From Inia geoffrensis (lineage: Eukaryota > Chordata > Mammalia > Artiodactyla > Iniidae), in contig CM070911.1 in the NCBI GenBank assembly GCA_036417435.1, positions 8,494,001 to 8,558,000 of the forward strand: a stretch of 64,000 nucleotides of DNA, read 5' to 3'. The notes below the pieces were generated by a model that saw nothing but the letters and a program-made list of their open reading frames with translations, was not told where the DNA came from and ran no database searches. The position numbers and the translations under genes were made by a program. Numbering within the stretch: the first letter of the stretch is position 1; each line of letters begins with the position of its first letter. Shown in pieces: positions 36,767 to 47,094 of this stretch.

Positions 36767-36976
36767 GGGCTTCCCTGGTGGCGCAGTGGTTGAGAGTCCG
36801 CCTGCCGATGCAGGGGACGCGGGTTCGTGCCCCGGTCCGGGAGGATCCCACGTGCCGCGGAGCAGCTGGGCCCGTGAGCCATGGCCGCTGAGCCTGCGCG
36901 TCCGGAGCCTGTGCTCCACAACGGGAGAGGCCCCAACAGTGAGAGGCCCGCTTACCGCAAAAAAAAAAAAAAAAAA
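36767..36976 (+). mobile_element. CHR-2-like SINE
   Basis: A complete element from gggcttccctggtggcgcag to a tail of about 18 A. A 15-bp target duplication with one mismatch (aagaagatggacttc / aagaaggtggacttc) lies at 36752-36766 and 36977-36991. Confidence 0.93.
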
Positions 36977-37329
36977 AAGAAGGTGGACTTCAAGCTTTAC
37001 ATCCAAAATAACCCTGGCTAGAGCTCTTCCCTGGCTCTGTTGCAATTGGCTCGGACCTGAGGGACCACCACTTAGGAGTTCATGGCTATATAAAACAAGC
37101 ATCCCATGTCACATTGCAAGTCAGTGGGAGAGTTAGGGTGTAAAACTCATGCTCCCAATTTCCAGCCCAAGGCTTTATCCTTTGCTCATAATACTGAAAT
37201 CCTTTGACTCCTAAAATAATATTTTTAGCCCACTCCTGCACTGTGGAGATAGATGTATCCTGATTCATCTATTCCTAACGTTCTTAACTGTTTCTTTTTT
37301 CTTAACAATTCCTAACAATTAATAGTAGT

Positions 37330-37500
37330 TCAGATTCATTAGCCTCACTCTATGTCAGATGCTTGCATGTACATTAACTCATTTGATTCTCACAACTACC
37401 CAGTGAAGCACGTAGTGTTATTCTCATGTTAGAGATTAAAAAATAGAGTCACTGAGAGGTCAAATAAAGTATGTAATGGAGAAACCCAAGATTTCCCCAC
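37330..37500 (-). repeat. MIR SINE, antisense
   Basis: tgtacattaactcatttgat and ctcacaactacccagtgaag, followed by a weak antisense MIR core. Confidence 0.65.
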
Positions 37501-37534
37501 TTTACTACTGGAGTATGTTTTCTTCTATGTCATT

Positions 37535-37975
37535 TATTTTTTGTTGCATAACAAACCACCCCAAATCTTAGTGGATTAAAACAACAACAACTTATTTATT
37601 TGATGACTCCCTGGGTTGGCGATTTGGACTGGAATCAGCTGGGTGGCTTTTCTGCCTCAGTGGTGAGCTGCTGCTGGCTAGACACCTCTGTTTCTCGAGA
37701 TTAGCTGGCTTACGGCTAGGGCACTGGGGCAGTTTGTCTCTCATCACGCCACAGACAAGCCCAGGCTCTGTCGCACGGTAGTTGTCTTAGGATCCAAGAG
37801 CAACCAGGTTAGACAAGCTCCAGCGTGTGAACGCCTTTTAGCCTCTGTTTGTGTCACAACCGCTAACATCCCGCTGATCAAGTTACCTGGCTCAGAATCT
37901 GTGTGGTGGTCGCTGCCCAAGGGCATGGATGCAGGGAGGGAATAATTTGTGGCACTGTTGTCCACCTATCACATT
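37535..37975 (-). mobile_element. Old MaLR-type LTR, antisense (MLT1J-like)
   Basis: gttgcataacaaaccacccc, attaaaacaacaacaactta, and later tctctcatcacgccacagac and cccaagggcatggatgcagg follow the order of this ancient LTR as I recall it. Confidence 0.55.
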
Positions 37976-38139
37976 CTGTTTTCAAAACACTTCTTTTAGA
38001 TTATAAAAATGAATGTATGTATGATATATTTATATCTTACACATGTATTATAGGTATATTGTGTTCGTTTGGAAAATTAGGGAGATACGGAAAACTCTAA
38101 AGGACAAAAATCATCTATAATGCGCCACTCAGAGATGAT

Positions 38140-39045
38140 CATTGTCAGTATTTTAGTGTTTCCTCATGTCTTATGAGCATGTGAGTGAATTGATGACTGT
38201 GCGTGTATATACGTTTGTGTAATATTTTCTTCTAAAAGAATATCAGAGCCTGCCTTTTAAGTTGACATTATATTATGAACATTTCCCCATGTCACCAAGT
38301 AATTCTTGAAAATATGATACCTTTCAATATTCTATCATATCTCTCCACCATATTTATCCTTACCCTGTCTTTAATTTTTTAATTTTTTTTCCTGCTATTT
38401 AGGTTGCTTGCATTTCTTTTTGTTTGTTTGTTTTTAGGTATTATAAATAACAGTGTATTGAAGGCTCTGGAATATAAATCTTTATCCACATTACCGGTGA
38501 TTTTCCTAGGACAGATCCCCAGTAGTGAATGACTAGATCAAAGAAGATAACATTGCTAGGGCTTTTGATACATTTTGCTAAACTGCTTTCCTGGAATTTA
38601 CTCTCTCACAGCCTGCATTGTGGCACTCTCAAGAGTGCTGAGTATTCTCTTGAAAAGAGAAAAATGATCATTTTTGCCAATTAGGCAAAAAAAGGTACCT
38701 TATTTTAATTTGCATTCCCGGTGAGCAGTAAGGATAAACATTTTAGAAATGCTTATTGACCATTTATAGTTCTTCTGTGAATGTCTTTTTCTTAAAAAAA
38801 AGTTGTCCATTTTACATCAATTTGTATGAATTGCCCTGTATTCATGTTTGCTAAATTACAAATATTTTCCTACTTAGGTTGTCATTTGCCTTTTAATTTT
38901 GTTTGGGGAATTGTTTTTGACATGCGGGGTTTAACGTGTTTTGTTGTTGAATCTATTTTTCTTTCTTTTTTGATAACAGCCATTGCTTTCATGTTTAGAA
39001 CATCTTTTTTGACCTATCTCTTAAAAAATGTAAGATGTAGTGGCT
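38140..39045 (-). repeat. Old L1 (L1M type), antisense
   Basis: Phrases such as aacatttccccatgtcacca, tatttaggttgcttgcattt, tattataaataacagtgtat and gtcatttgccttttaatttt run in the order of a reversed L1 3' UTR to ORF2 region. Divergence is high and no frame is open. Confidence 0.7.
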
Positions 39046-39049
39046 TTGC

Positions 39050-39715
39050 CACTTAGCAGAACAATGTTCAGAAAGGCTGTCTTCTGTCTCTGGAACCAGA
39101 ACTGATGGGTGGAGCTGATGTGCTGTGTGACATTTCCCTCCAGCTGAGCTTGTGTTGACTGCCTCCAGGGTCCGTGGTTAACTGACACAAGGATGCTTGG
39201 CAAAGGCCTTTGGGGCCTCGTGGTGATGCTGTGAGCCCATCAGGAAGCCTGAGCCTCGCTCACACCCACTGCTTTTCCTCTTACCGTTGGCCCCAGCCTC
39301 CCATCATCCTACCTGGGAAGCGGGGGCCACACTCTTCTTTGTGTCTTTTATAATCCTGGTTGGACTCATCACCAGATACTCTGAGGTGCACGCTGCGTGG
39401 TAGTCTGTCGTCTTCCCCATGGCGTGAACTTGAATCCCAGTGGCCGTGAGGCTGGTGCGTGACGGTGTTGCTTAGCAGATTGATGAGCAGAGCCCTGCCT
39501 GCCCAGCTCCTGTATTTCAAAGTAGCTTTTTAGTGCCACCTGTGGAGTAATCGAGCGTTTCTTTCTTCGTGTGCGCTAAAGATGCAAGGAAATAACATTG
39601 GTGTTGCAGATTCTCATTTGTACTGATGGGCATCTGAGGTTGATTTCCTAGTGGTAACTGGGAGGGAACATGGTTGTTGTGGAAAAAGGTGAGGGATACA
39701 GAGCCATTCAGAACG
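39050..39715. other. Intergenic, no recognised gene
   Basis: No exon or repeat recognised. Confidence 0.4.
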
Positions 39716-39719
39716 GGGT

Positions 39720-39908
39720 TCCCGTTCCTTTCAGCCTCTTATTATGTTGCTCTGACCAATCACTGACCTTCCTGAGCCTCTACCTCTGAACATTAGTAGA
39801 AACTGCCTTTCTCAGAGAACTGTTACGAGTATGGAATGAGGTGATGTAGATTATGTATGGAATGAGATAATGAGATCATGGTTGACACATAATAGGTTCT
39901 CAGTAAAC
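39720..39908 (+). repeat. MIR SINE
   Basis: aatcactgaccttcctgagc and tcatggttgacacataatag match the sense core and tail of MIR. Confidence 0.6.
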
Positions 39909-39925
39909 GGTCAATAGTATTTTTT

Positions 39926-40053
39926 TTTTTTCTTTTTCTTTTTTGACGATACCTCACGTCATGTGGGATCTTAGTCCCCTGACCAGGGATCGAACCTGTG
40001 CCCCCTGCAGTGGAAGCATGGAGTCCTAACCACTGGACTGCCAGGGAAGTCCT
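39926..40053 (-). mobile_element. Short CHR-related tRNA-derived SINE, antisense
   Basis: Reversed, it reads from ggacttccctggcagtccag through a B-box-like ggttcgatccctg to an A-rich tail. The target duplication ggtcaatagtattttt is seen at 39909 onward and 40054-40069. It differs from the CHR-1/CHR-2 copies in this window and is shorter (about 128 bp). Confidence 0.85.
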
Positions 40054-40723
40054 GGTCAATAGTATTTTTATCCAGAAAAAAACAGCGATCTAAGTAAAAA
40101 AAATTAAATGATGGTTTAGAGATGTTGGCAATTTGTGAAAATTTCAAGAATAATTTTTTGGAACGTCGGGGATCTGTCACTATGCTTTCCCAGAAACATG
40201 AGGTGTGATGGGTTAGGTGTAATGCAAAAACACAGCACTGCACACCTTCTGTAAGCATCGATTTTGATATTAAAACACACAGTTATATGTAATGGAGTTG
40301 GATGCAAAATTCACATGAACTTCTAGGAAAAAACATAAGGCTTCAAGGAAATTGCTCACCAGGGCAATTTGAGGGAGCAGTTTCCTCCCAGCCTCCTGGA
40401 AGAGAACCTCCCAGGAAGGTTCCCTCCTCTTGGGCATGCACAGTATCTTTATACACTCCTTGTGGGGACATTGGAGCTGTGGAGAGACTATATCTTGTTC
40501 TTCCGGCACTCCCCTGGCTCCTTGACATTTGGTGTAACTGTGGGACTTGTCACAGACAACGAAACATGGGCAGAAGTGATATGTGTCATGGGAGCAGAAG
40601 CTCATGAGCCAGCATCTGGGTCACCCTTTTGCTCTGTCCAGTCTCAGCCATCGTGGAAATGGGACGAGCTTCTCTCAGCCTGGGTCTCTGGCAGGGTCTC
40701 CCAGTAGGTCACAGTGACATGTA

Positions 40724-42003
40724 TTGGGTGGGCCAAAAGGTTCGTTTCGTTTTTGCTGTAAGGCGGCTCTCGTAGCACTTAGTTGCCTTTAACTTCATTA
40801 GAAACAATTTTGTTAGATTGTATGTGACAGCTGTCATATAAGCATGCATTTAAAAAATGACATCAAAATCGGTGAATTTTTGTGTAGCCATTTTAATATT
40901 GAGGATGGAAGAAAAAAAGCAACATTTTTGTCATATTATGCTTTATTGTTTCAAGAAAGGTAAAAACGCAACTGAAATGCAAAAAAAGGTTTGTGCAGCG
41001 TATGGGGAAGGTGTTGTGACAGATCAAACGTGGCGACAGTGGTTTGCGATGTTTTGTGCCAGAGATTTCTCGCTGGACGATGCTCCACGATCCGGTAGAC
41101 CAGTTGAAGTTGAAAGCGATGAAATAGAGACACTAATTGAGAACGATCAATGTTACACCACGCAGGAGATAGCTGACATACTCAAAATATCCAAATCAAG
41201 TGTTAGTCATTTGCACCAGCTTAGTTATGTGATTCCCTTTGATGTTTGGATTCCACATAAGTTAAGTGAGAAAAACCTTCTTGACCATATTTCCTCATGC
41301 CATTTTCTACTTAAGTGTAATGAAAAAGTTCTGTTTTTAAAACAAATTGTGATGGGCGATGAAAAGTGGATGCTGTACAATAATGTGGAATGGAAGAGAT
41401 CGTGGGGCAAGGGAAATGAACCACCACCAACCACGCCAAAAGCCGGTCTTCATCCAAAGAAGGTGATGTTGTGTATATGGTGGGATTGGAAGGAAGTCCT
41501 CTATTATGAGCTCCGTCCAGAAAACCAAACGATTAATTCCAACAAGTACTGCTCCCAATTAGACCAACTGAAAGCAGCACTCGACGAAAAGCATCCAGAA
41601 TTAGTCAACAGAAAACACATCATCTTCCATCAGGATAACGTGAGACCACATGTTTCTTTGATGACCAGGCAAAAACTGTTACAGCTTGGCTGGGAAGTTC
41701 TGATTCATCCACCATATTCACCAGACGTTTCACCTTTGGATTTCCATCTGTTTCCGTCTTTACAAAATTTTCTTAATGGAAAAAATTTCAATACCCTGGA
41801 AGACTGTAAAAGGCACCTGGAACAGTTCTTTGCTTAAAAAGATGAAAAGTTTTGGGAAGATGGAATTATGAAGTTGCCAGAAAAATGGCAGAAGTTAGTG
41901 GAACAAAAGGGTGATATGTTGTTCAATAAAGTTCTTGGTGTAAATGAAACATGCGTCTTTTATCTTTACTTAAAAGACCAAAGGCACTTTTTGGCCCACC
42001 CAA
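40724..42003 (+). mobile_element. Full-length mariner DNA transposon (BTMAR/mariner_BT-like)
   Basis: The 1,280-bp element has terminal inverted repeats beginning ttgggtgggccaaaa (5' at 40724; inverse ttttggcccacccaa ending 42003). It is flanked by TA target duplications at 40722-40723 and 42004-42005. It contains one long transposase frame. Size, ends and target site are those of a complete mariner; the family is similar to the mariners known from ruminant genomes. Confidence 0.93.
40905..41837 (+). CDS. Mariner transposase, near-intact, with early C-terminal stop
   Basis: A 310-codon open frame from MEEKKQHFCHIMLYCFKKGK; an upstream in-frame ATG at 40857 would add 16 residues that do not resemble the family. 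It has an N-terminal paired helix-turn-helix region (roughly residues 20-105, with YTTQEIADILKISKSSV), the linker motif WIPHKL at 115-120 (WVPHEL in relatives), and catalytic aspartates at D152 (MGDEKW), D244 (HQDN) and D279 (PLDFHLF). The last two are separated by 34 residues, the mariner signature. YSPDVSP stands for YSPDLAP. Related transposases run to about 340 residues: here a TAA at 41835 follows QFFA, while the frame continues with KFWEDGIMKLPEKWQ-like sequence, so a single nonsense change probably truncates the protein by about 30 residues. The helix-turn-helix also appears to lack one residue against related proteins. It was probably inactivated only modestly; no activity is claimed. 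Confidence 0.88.
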   Translation: MEEKKQHFCHIMLYCFKKGKNATEMQKKVCAAYGEGVVTDQTWRQWFAMFCARDFSLDDAPRSGRPVEVESDEIETLIENDQCYTTQEIADILKISKSSVSHLHQLSYVIPFDVWIPHKLSEKNLLDHISSCHFLLKCNEKVLFLKQIVMGDEKWMLYNNVEWKRSWGKGNEPPPTTPKAGLHPKKVMLCIWWDWKEVLYYELRPENQTINSNKYCSQLDQLKAALDEKHPELVNRKHIIFHQDNVRPHVSLMTRQKLLQLGWEVLIHPPYSPDVSPLDFHLFPSLQNFLNGKNFNTLEDCKRHLEQFFA

Positions 42004-42379
42004 TAACACAAGCGAGAAATCAGCCTCTGTTGTTTTAAGTCTCTGGGCATTTGGGATTATTTCTTTCTGTAATTGCAGCAGAACTGAGCTTATTCCGACT
42101 GATACACTACTTGAGGGCAGATGTGGAAATGCGGATGTGGCTTCACTTTGCCCATATGGCCTTCACAGTGCTGCATTCACAGCTGACACTCAGATGTGTT
42201 TTATTTCAGACACTAATGGAGCAGGTCTGGTCCTCGCCGAGAAGATTTGGGTGTGAGGGTGACTGAGCTGGCACATTCCATTGACACCTGCCCCCGCTGG
42301 TACCAGGGCCCCAGCACTGGTTTGGCTGATGAGGCTCATGAGGAGAAATAAGGGCAAAAGGACAGACCTTTGTTGGGCA

Positions 42380-42550
42380 TCTACTGGGTAGCAAGGCCTG
42401 AACCAGGTGTTTTCTCTACGTTCTAAAGATCATAGCAGCCTAGGGAGTTATTATTATTACTTCCCTTTTATAGATGGGAATGTGGTATCTCAAGGAAGTA
42501 ACTTATTCAAAGCCCCAAAGCTGGTAATGGTCCAGGCTGAGATGCAAACT
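42380..42550 (-). repeat. MIR SINE, antisense
   Basis: ttttatagatgggaatgtgg and caaagccccaaagctggtaa follow the antisense MIR order. Confidence 0.6.
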
Positions 42551-42899
42551 CAGGCTGAGGAAATGAACTATGAAGGGAGAACCTGTGTCCTTCTCATCCA
42601 TTATTTATATTTCTCTGAAGTGCTGATTCTCATCAAATTAGAGCCAGGAAGCATTTTCTGACCACTCAGTCTAAAAAGGATCTTGTCCCCTGCCTCTGCA
42701 TCATCGTTTTTTTCTTACCGTGTGTTTTCCTCCATAGCTCTTAATTGTTTACTATCTGCCTCTCTCATCATGCTATAAATACTAGCACAGAAAGGATCAC
42801 ATCCTCTCACTACCTCTTAGGTGCCCAGGACCTGTTCACTGATGGCACACAGGAGGCATTTAGTAAATGGTTACTTTATTCAATAAATGAAGATCCCAT

Positions 42900-43175
42900 A
42901 TGTTGATGGAGGGTAATGTAGAGGTTAAAAGCACAGACTCTGGTGCCATACTACCTGGGTTTGAATCTCAACTTTGCTAATTCCTGGCTGTGCAACCTTG
43001 GGAAAGTTACTTAACCCCTCCGTGCCTCATGTTTCTCATCTGTTGAATGAGGATAATACTAATAACTTTCCTCCTGATAGTTGTAAGGATTGAAAGGTGT
43101 GTAAAACAACTTGTAAAGCGTTTAGAACAGTGCCTGGCACACAGGAAGTGCTCAGTGAGTACCAGGCATTTGTTA
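42900..43175 (+). repeat. MIR SINE, nearly complete
   Basis: gcacagactctggtgccata, gggaaagttacttaacccct, tgttgaatgaggataatact and acagtgcctggcacacagga give a nearly full sense MIR. Confidence 0.85.
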
Positions 43176-43357
43176 TGTGTGAGTCCACTGGACAGTGTCC
43201 AGAATACGTTTCTCATACTATCGCTGGTAGAGCCCATGAGAAAATGGTTGAGGCTGCAGTGCTTGAAATCATTTGCTACAGTAGAAGGATCATGGAACTT
43301 GCAGTCAGACTGACCTGGAATGCTATCAATACCTAAGTTCTGTGACCATTAACCAGG

Positions 43358-43712
43358 TATGATAAACTGAATGTTTGTGTCCCCCCAAAATTCATGTGAT
43401 GAAACCTAACCCCCAATGTGATGGTATGAGCAGGTGGGGCCTTTGGGAGGTGATCACGTCATGAGGGTGGAGCCCTATTGATAGAATTAGTGCCCTTATC
43501 AAAGAGACCCCAGAGAACTCCCTCCTCCCTTCCACGTGAGGACACAGCAAAAAGACTATATACCAGGAAGCAGGCCCTCACCTGACATTGGATCTGCCAT
43601 CATCTTCATCTTGGACCTCCAGCCTCCAGAACTGTGAGAAATAAATATCTACTGTTCATAAGCCACCCAGTCTCTGGTGTTTTTGTTACAGTAGCCTGAG
43701 TGCACTAAGGCA
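43358..43712 (+). mobile_element. MaLR LTR (MLT1A-like), full length
   Basis: A 355-bp LTR starting tatgataaactgaatgtttg and ending gagtgcactaaggca, with a polyadenylation signal AATAAA in gagaaataaatatc. A 5-bp target duplication ccagg lies at 43353-43357 and 43713-43717. It is a non-autonomous ERVL-related LTR. Confidence 0.85.
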
Positions 43713-43959
43713 CCAGGTGATTTGGGCAAGCCCATTGCCCACGCGAATTTGTTTCCCCATCTGTGAGTTGTGCTGTGTTAGCAAGCACATAGACTGACAT
43801 TGCTGGGAGGGAGTGATACACAAAATAATGATGAAAACAGCAATGACATATATGCATGGCAGACTTAGTATGTGGATAAGATGAAACTTGGTCTGAGAAG
43901 ACCTCCTGCTCAGTGTAGGTGAAGAGCCTGTGAGTGTCTGTAACAAACGTGAACAAATG

Positions 43960-45650
43960 TATGGATGAAGGTGGATTTTGCTGAATGAATGCAGAGAAGA
44001 GACGGCATTGCTTTTTTGGTTTAGGACTTGAAAATCTTGTACTGTGTGAGTAGAAGAGATTATGTAGGCAACAAGAATTTCTCGGGGATTAGGTGAAATT
44101 CTGGCATTGAGAATCGCATTTTGAAGATTTTGCCAGGCACAACGTTCCTCTTGCCCTCCTCATGGGGCAGCCTGTGTGGGAATGGCTCTCTACTAATCTG
44201 TCGTGACACGGCCTGAGCTCATGATCACGTCTTCCACTTACTACTGACTATGTGAGAACAAAGAAATCAAAACCATGGTGCCTAAAAGATTCCCTAATGG
44301 CTGCAATATTTTGGCTTCCTGAGCATAACTGAATTAATTCATGGTTTTTGTAGACTAGTAATGGAATCCATCGACCTATGGCTCTGTCATGCTTATTTGG
44401 GAGATATGCCAATTGGTTCCATTAATTCTGGGAGAAAACAGTCGTCAGCCAGTTTTTCTTTGCACCTCACCTGCACAGTGAAACATTGGGTGGTCTTTTT
44501 CTCCAGTTGAATAGATTAATCTGTTCCTTGTATAAAAGGAATCGTGAGCTGAAACATTACATCAAACTGCTAGTCTGCACCCTACACTCTGGAATATCAG
44601 CTTTATTAGTTCCATTCTTCAAGACATTGTGAAATAATGGGAAGCACATTGTGTAAGGGAGGTACACATAATCTGTATGGCAGATTTCAGTGCACACAAT
44701 TACAAATGACCTTCCTGGTTTTCTAACTAAGTGTTAATTACTTAGTAACAATGGAGTTAACGAAACTACTATTCATTCGAAACAACATTGCTATTATTCA
44801 TTTAATACAAAGCCCACAGTGAGATGCCTCTAGTATATGAAATACATTATGGGTAATTATGCAGTTGCTAAAGTCTTCTAAAGCATTTGTTTGAAAATTC
44901 AGGAAATGGAAACATCAGCAAATCCAGATGTTTATTAACCTTGACAGTGATCACAGTGTAACTCTTTTGGTAAATAAGGCTGGGAAACATATTGTTATTG
45001 TTATTTGCTAAACAAGAGGGAAAACAAATCTAGAGGTTAATAAAGTTGGCAAATCACTTCTCAGCTACTCCCTCATTTGTAATTTTCGACTCCATTTTAG
45101 AGAGATTCCGGGGAAATTATGGCTGAAAATTCTGTGAGGAAATGTGACACTTCTTGAGATCATGAAGAAAGTGGTCTTTCTGGAGTTGTTTGGTCTAAAA
45201 AAACAACCATTCCCTTTCCTTGTCAAGGTCATCCTATTTTCCCAGTACGCAAGCAAGAGGTTTGTTTAAAAAACTCAAAGGACTTCAAAATTCTACCTAA
45301 TCAGAACTTTAACTCTGGTGCCATCCTTAGTCAATAAGCATCTTTTATTATCTTCCAGGCACAATGAAGGCAGGTACTGAATTGGGGAGAAGACTGAGTA
45401 GGAAGATTGGGAGAACTTCCAGATTGATTTAAAAAAACAAACGCCCTTCTATTATTTTACTTTTTATCCTTTTTTATGTATAAAATGTTGAAATATCAGG
45501 GTTAGAGGAAACTTTACAAGTTATTTAATCCAGCTGACCACTGAATTTCCTCTAGAGACTTTGTGTCACTGGTCTTCTAACTTCGACTTGAAGTTGGGTG
45601 GTGGGCAGCTCAGCATGGACTAGCAGTCTTCCTAGCTCAGCTCTCTTCCA
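43960..45650. other. Repeat-poor AT-rich island, candidate conserved non-coding DNA
   Basis: About 1.7 kb with no recognised transposon and no exon. It contains many TAATTA/ATTA words and a 19-bp near-palindrome (ctaagtgttaattacttag) at 44727-44745. Such islands in the gene-poor interval next to LPIN1 may be regulatory; this is inference only. Confidence 0.4.
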
Positions 45651-45654
45651 CTGG

Positions 45655-45918
45655 ATTTTGTAAACAATTGATTTACAATGTCATGTTAGTTTCAGGTGTA
45701 CAGCACAGTGATTTAGAGATATATACATACATATTTATATAGATAGATAGATAGATATGGCTATTCTTTTACAGATTCTTTTCCCTGATAGGTTATTACA
45801 AAATATGGAGTAGAGTTCCCTGTGCTATACAGTAGGTCCTTGTTGGTTATCTCTTTTATATATGGTGGTGCGTATCTGTTAGTTCCAACCTCCTAATTCA
45901 TACCTCCCTCTTTTTGAC
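45655..45918 (-). repeat. L1 3' end, antisense (artiodactyl type)
   Basis: ttgatttacaatgtcatgtt, gtacagcacagtgatttaga and ctatacagtaggtccttgtt are the reversed L1 tail. A TAGA microsatellite lies inside at 45738-45757. Confidence 0.8.
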
Positions 45919-46736
45919 TATTAATTTCTTCCTTACTTATTTTAAAATTTAGCTAAAAATTCATTTCCTCATAAGGTCTCCTTGGTCCTAATTCCTTCTC
46001 CACCGGCCTCCACCCCCCCGTTTCCCCTTACGGTCTCACAACGTCTATTTCTTCTACAAGACCAGCTGTGTCTGATGACATCCCTCTGGCCCTCCAGACC
46101 CTCTCTTTACCTCGTCCCTCTGCTCTCTGCCCTGGGACGCTGACCTATATGGAATTCAAGGGGCTTCATCCGTGGGGTCCTGTATGCTCTGGCTTCTGGT
46201 TGGCTTTGGCCATAGGAGACTGAAAGGAGAGAGGAGAGCGAGTTCGGATGTCTGTATCACCTAGGCGCCTACCTGTGGGGTTCTCTCTGGTTGGGTTTGT
46301 TCTTACTGATTGTCACTGATTTTTTTTCAAGGAGACCTTCTCTCTACATGACTCTCTTCAGGAACTCCTTCCTCCCTACATACTCTGTGTCTTGGGGGGG
46401 ACAGCTGCTCTGTTTCTAACCTTCTTCTTGTTTTCCTTTTACACCTATTCCACTGCAAATAGTCCCTTCGTAAACAAATCTTCCTCGAATTAACCCAATT
46501 GGATGAAGCCATCTGTTTCCAGTTGGGACTCCGGCTGATACAATAGCCCTTCAGATAACTCTAATACACTGCGTATCCACTATGTCTTCTCCACTCGAAT
46601 GCCCCAAGATCCCTCAACTGTGATTAACATTGCATGGCTTTAGGAATTCTACCCATTCTCTGCAATGTTCCAGTGCGGCAATTTCCCTGATGAAGTGTGG
46701 GACCTAGAGCTGAAAGCAGTGGTCCCGGGCTGATCA
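45919..46736. other. Intergenic, no recognised gene
   Basis: Possible weak L2-like words at 45960-46080 (ctcataaggtctccttggtc). No exon recognised. Confidence 0.4.
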
Positions 46737-46749
46737 GAACACGGCAGGG

Positions 46750-47080
46750 GGGCTTCCCTGGTGGTGCAGTGGTTAAGAATCTGCCTGCCAATGCAGGGGA
46801 CAGGGGTTTGAGCCCTGGTCTGGGAAGATCCCACATACTGAGGAGCAACTGAGCCCATGCGCCACAACTACTGAGCCTGTGCTCTGGAGCCTGCGAGCCA
46901 CAACTACCAAGCCCATGTGCTGCAACTACTGAAGCCCGCACGCCTAGAGTCCGTGCTCCGCAACAAGAGAAGCCACCACGATGAGAAGCCCGCGCGCCGT
47001 CACGAAGAGTAGCCCCCGCTCGCCACAACTAGAGAAAGCCCGTGCGCAGCAACGAAGACCCAACGCAGCCAAAAAAAAAA
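46750..47080 (+). mobile_element. CHR-1-like long SINE
   Basis: From gggcttccctggtggtgcag to gcagcaacgaagacccaacg and a short A tail. A 13-bp duplication gaacacggcaggg / gaacacagcaggg lies at 46737-46749 and 47081-47093. It has a single copy of the segment that is duplicated in the element at 11750. Confidence 0.92.
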
Positions 47081-47094
47081 GAACACAGCAGGGT

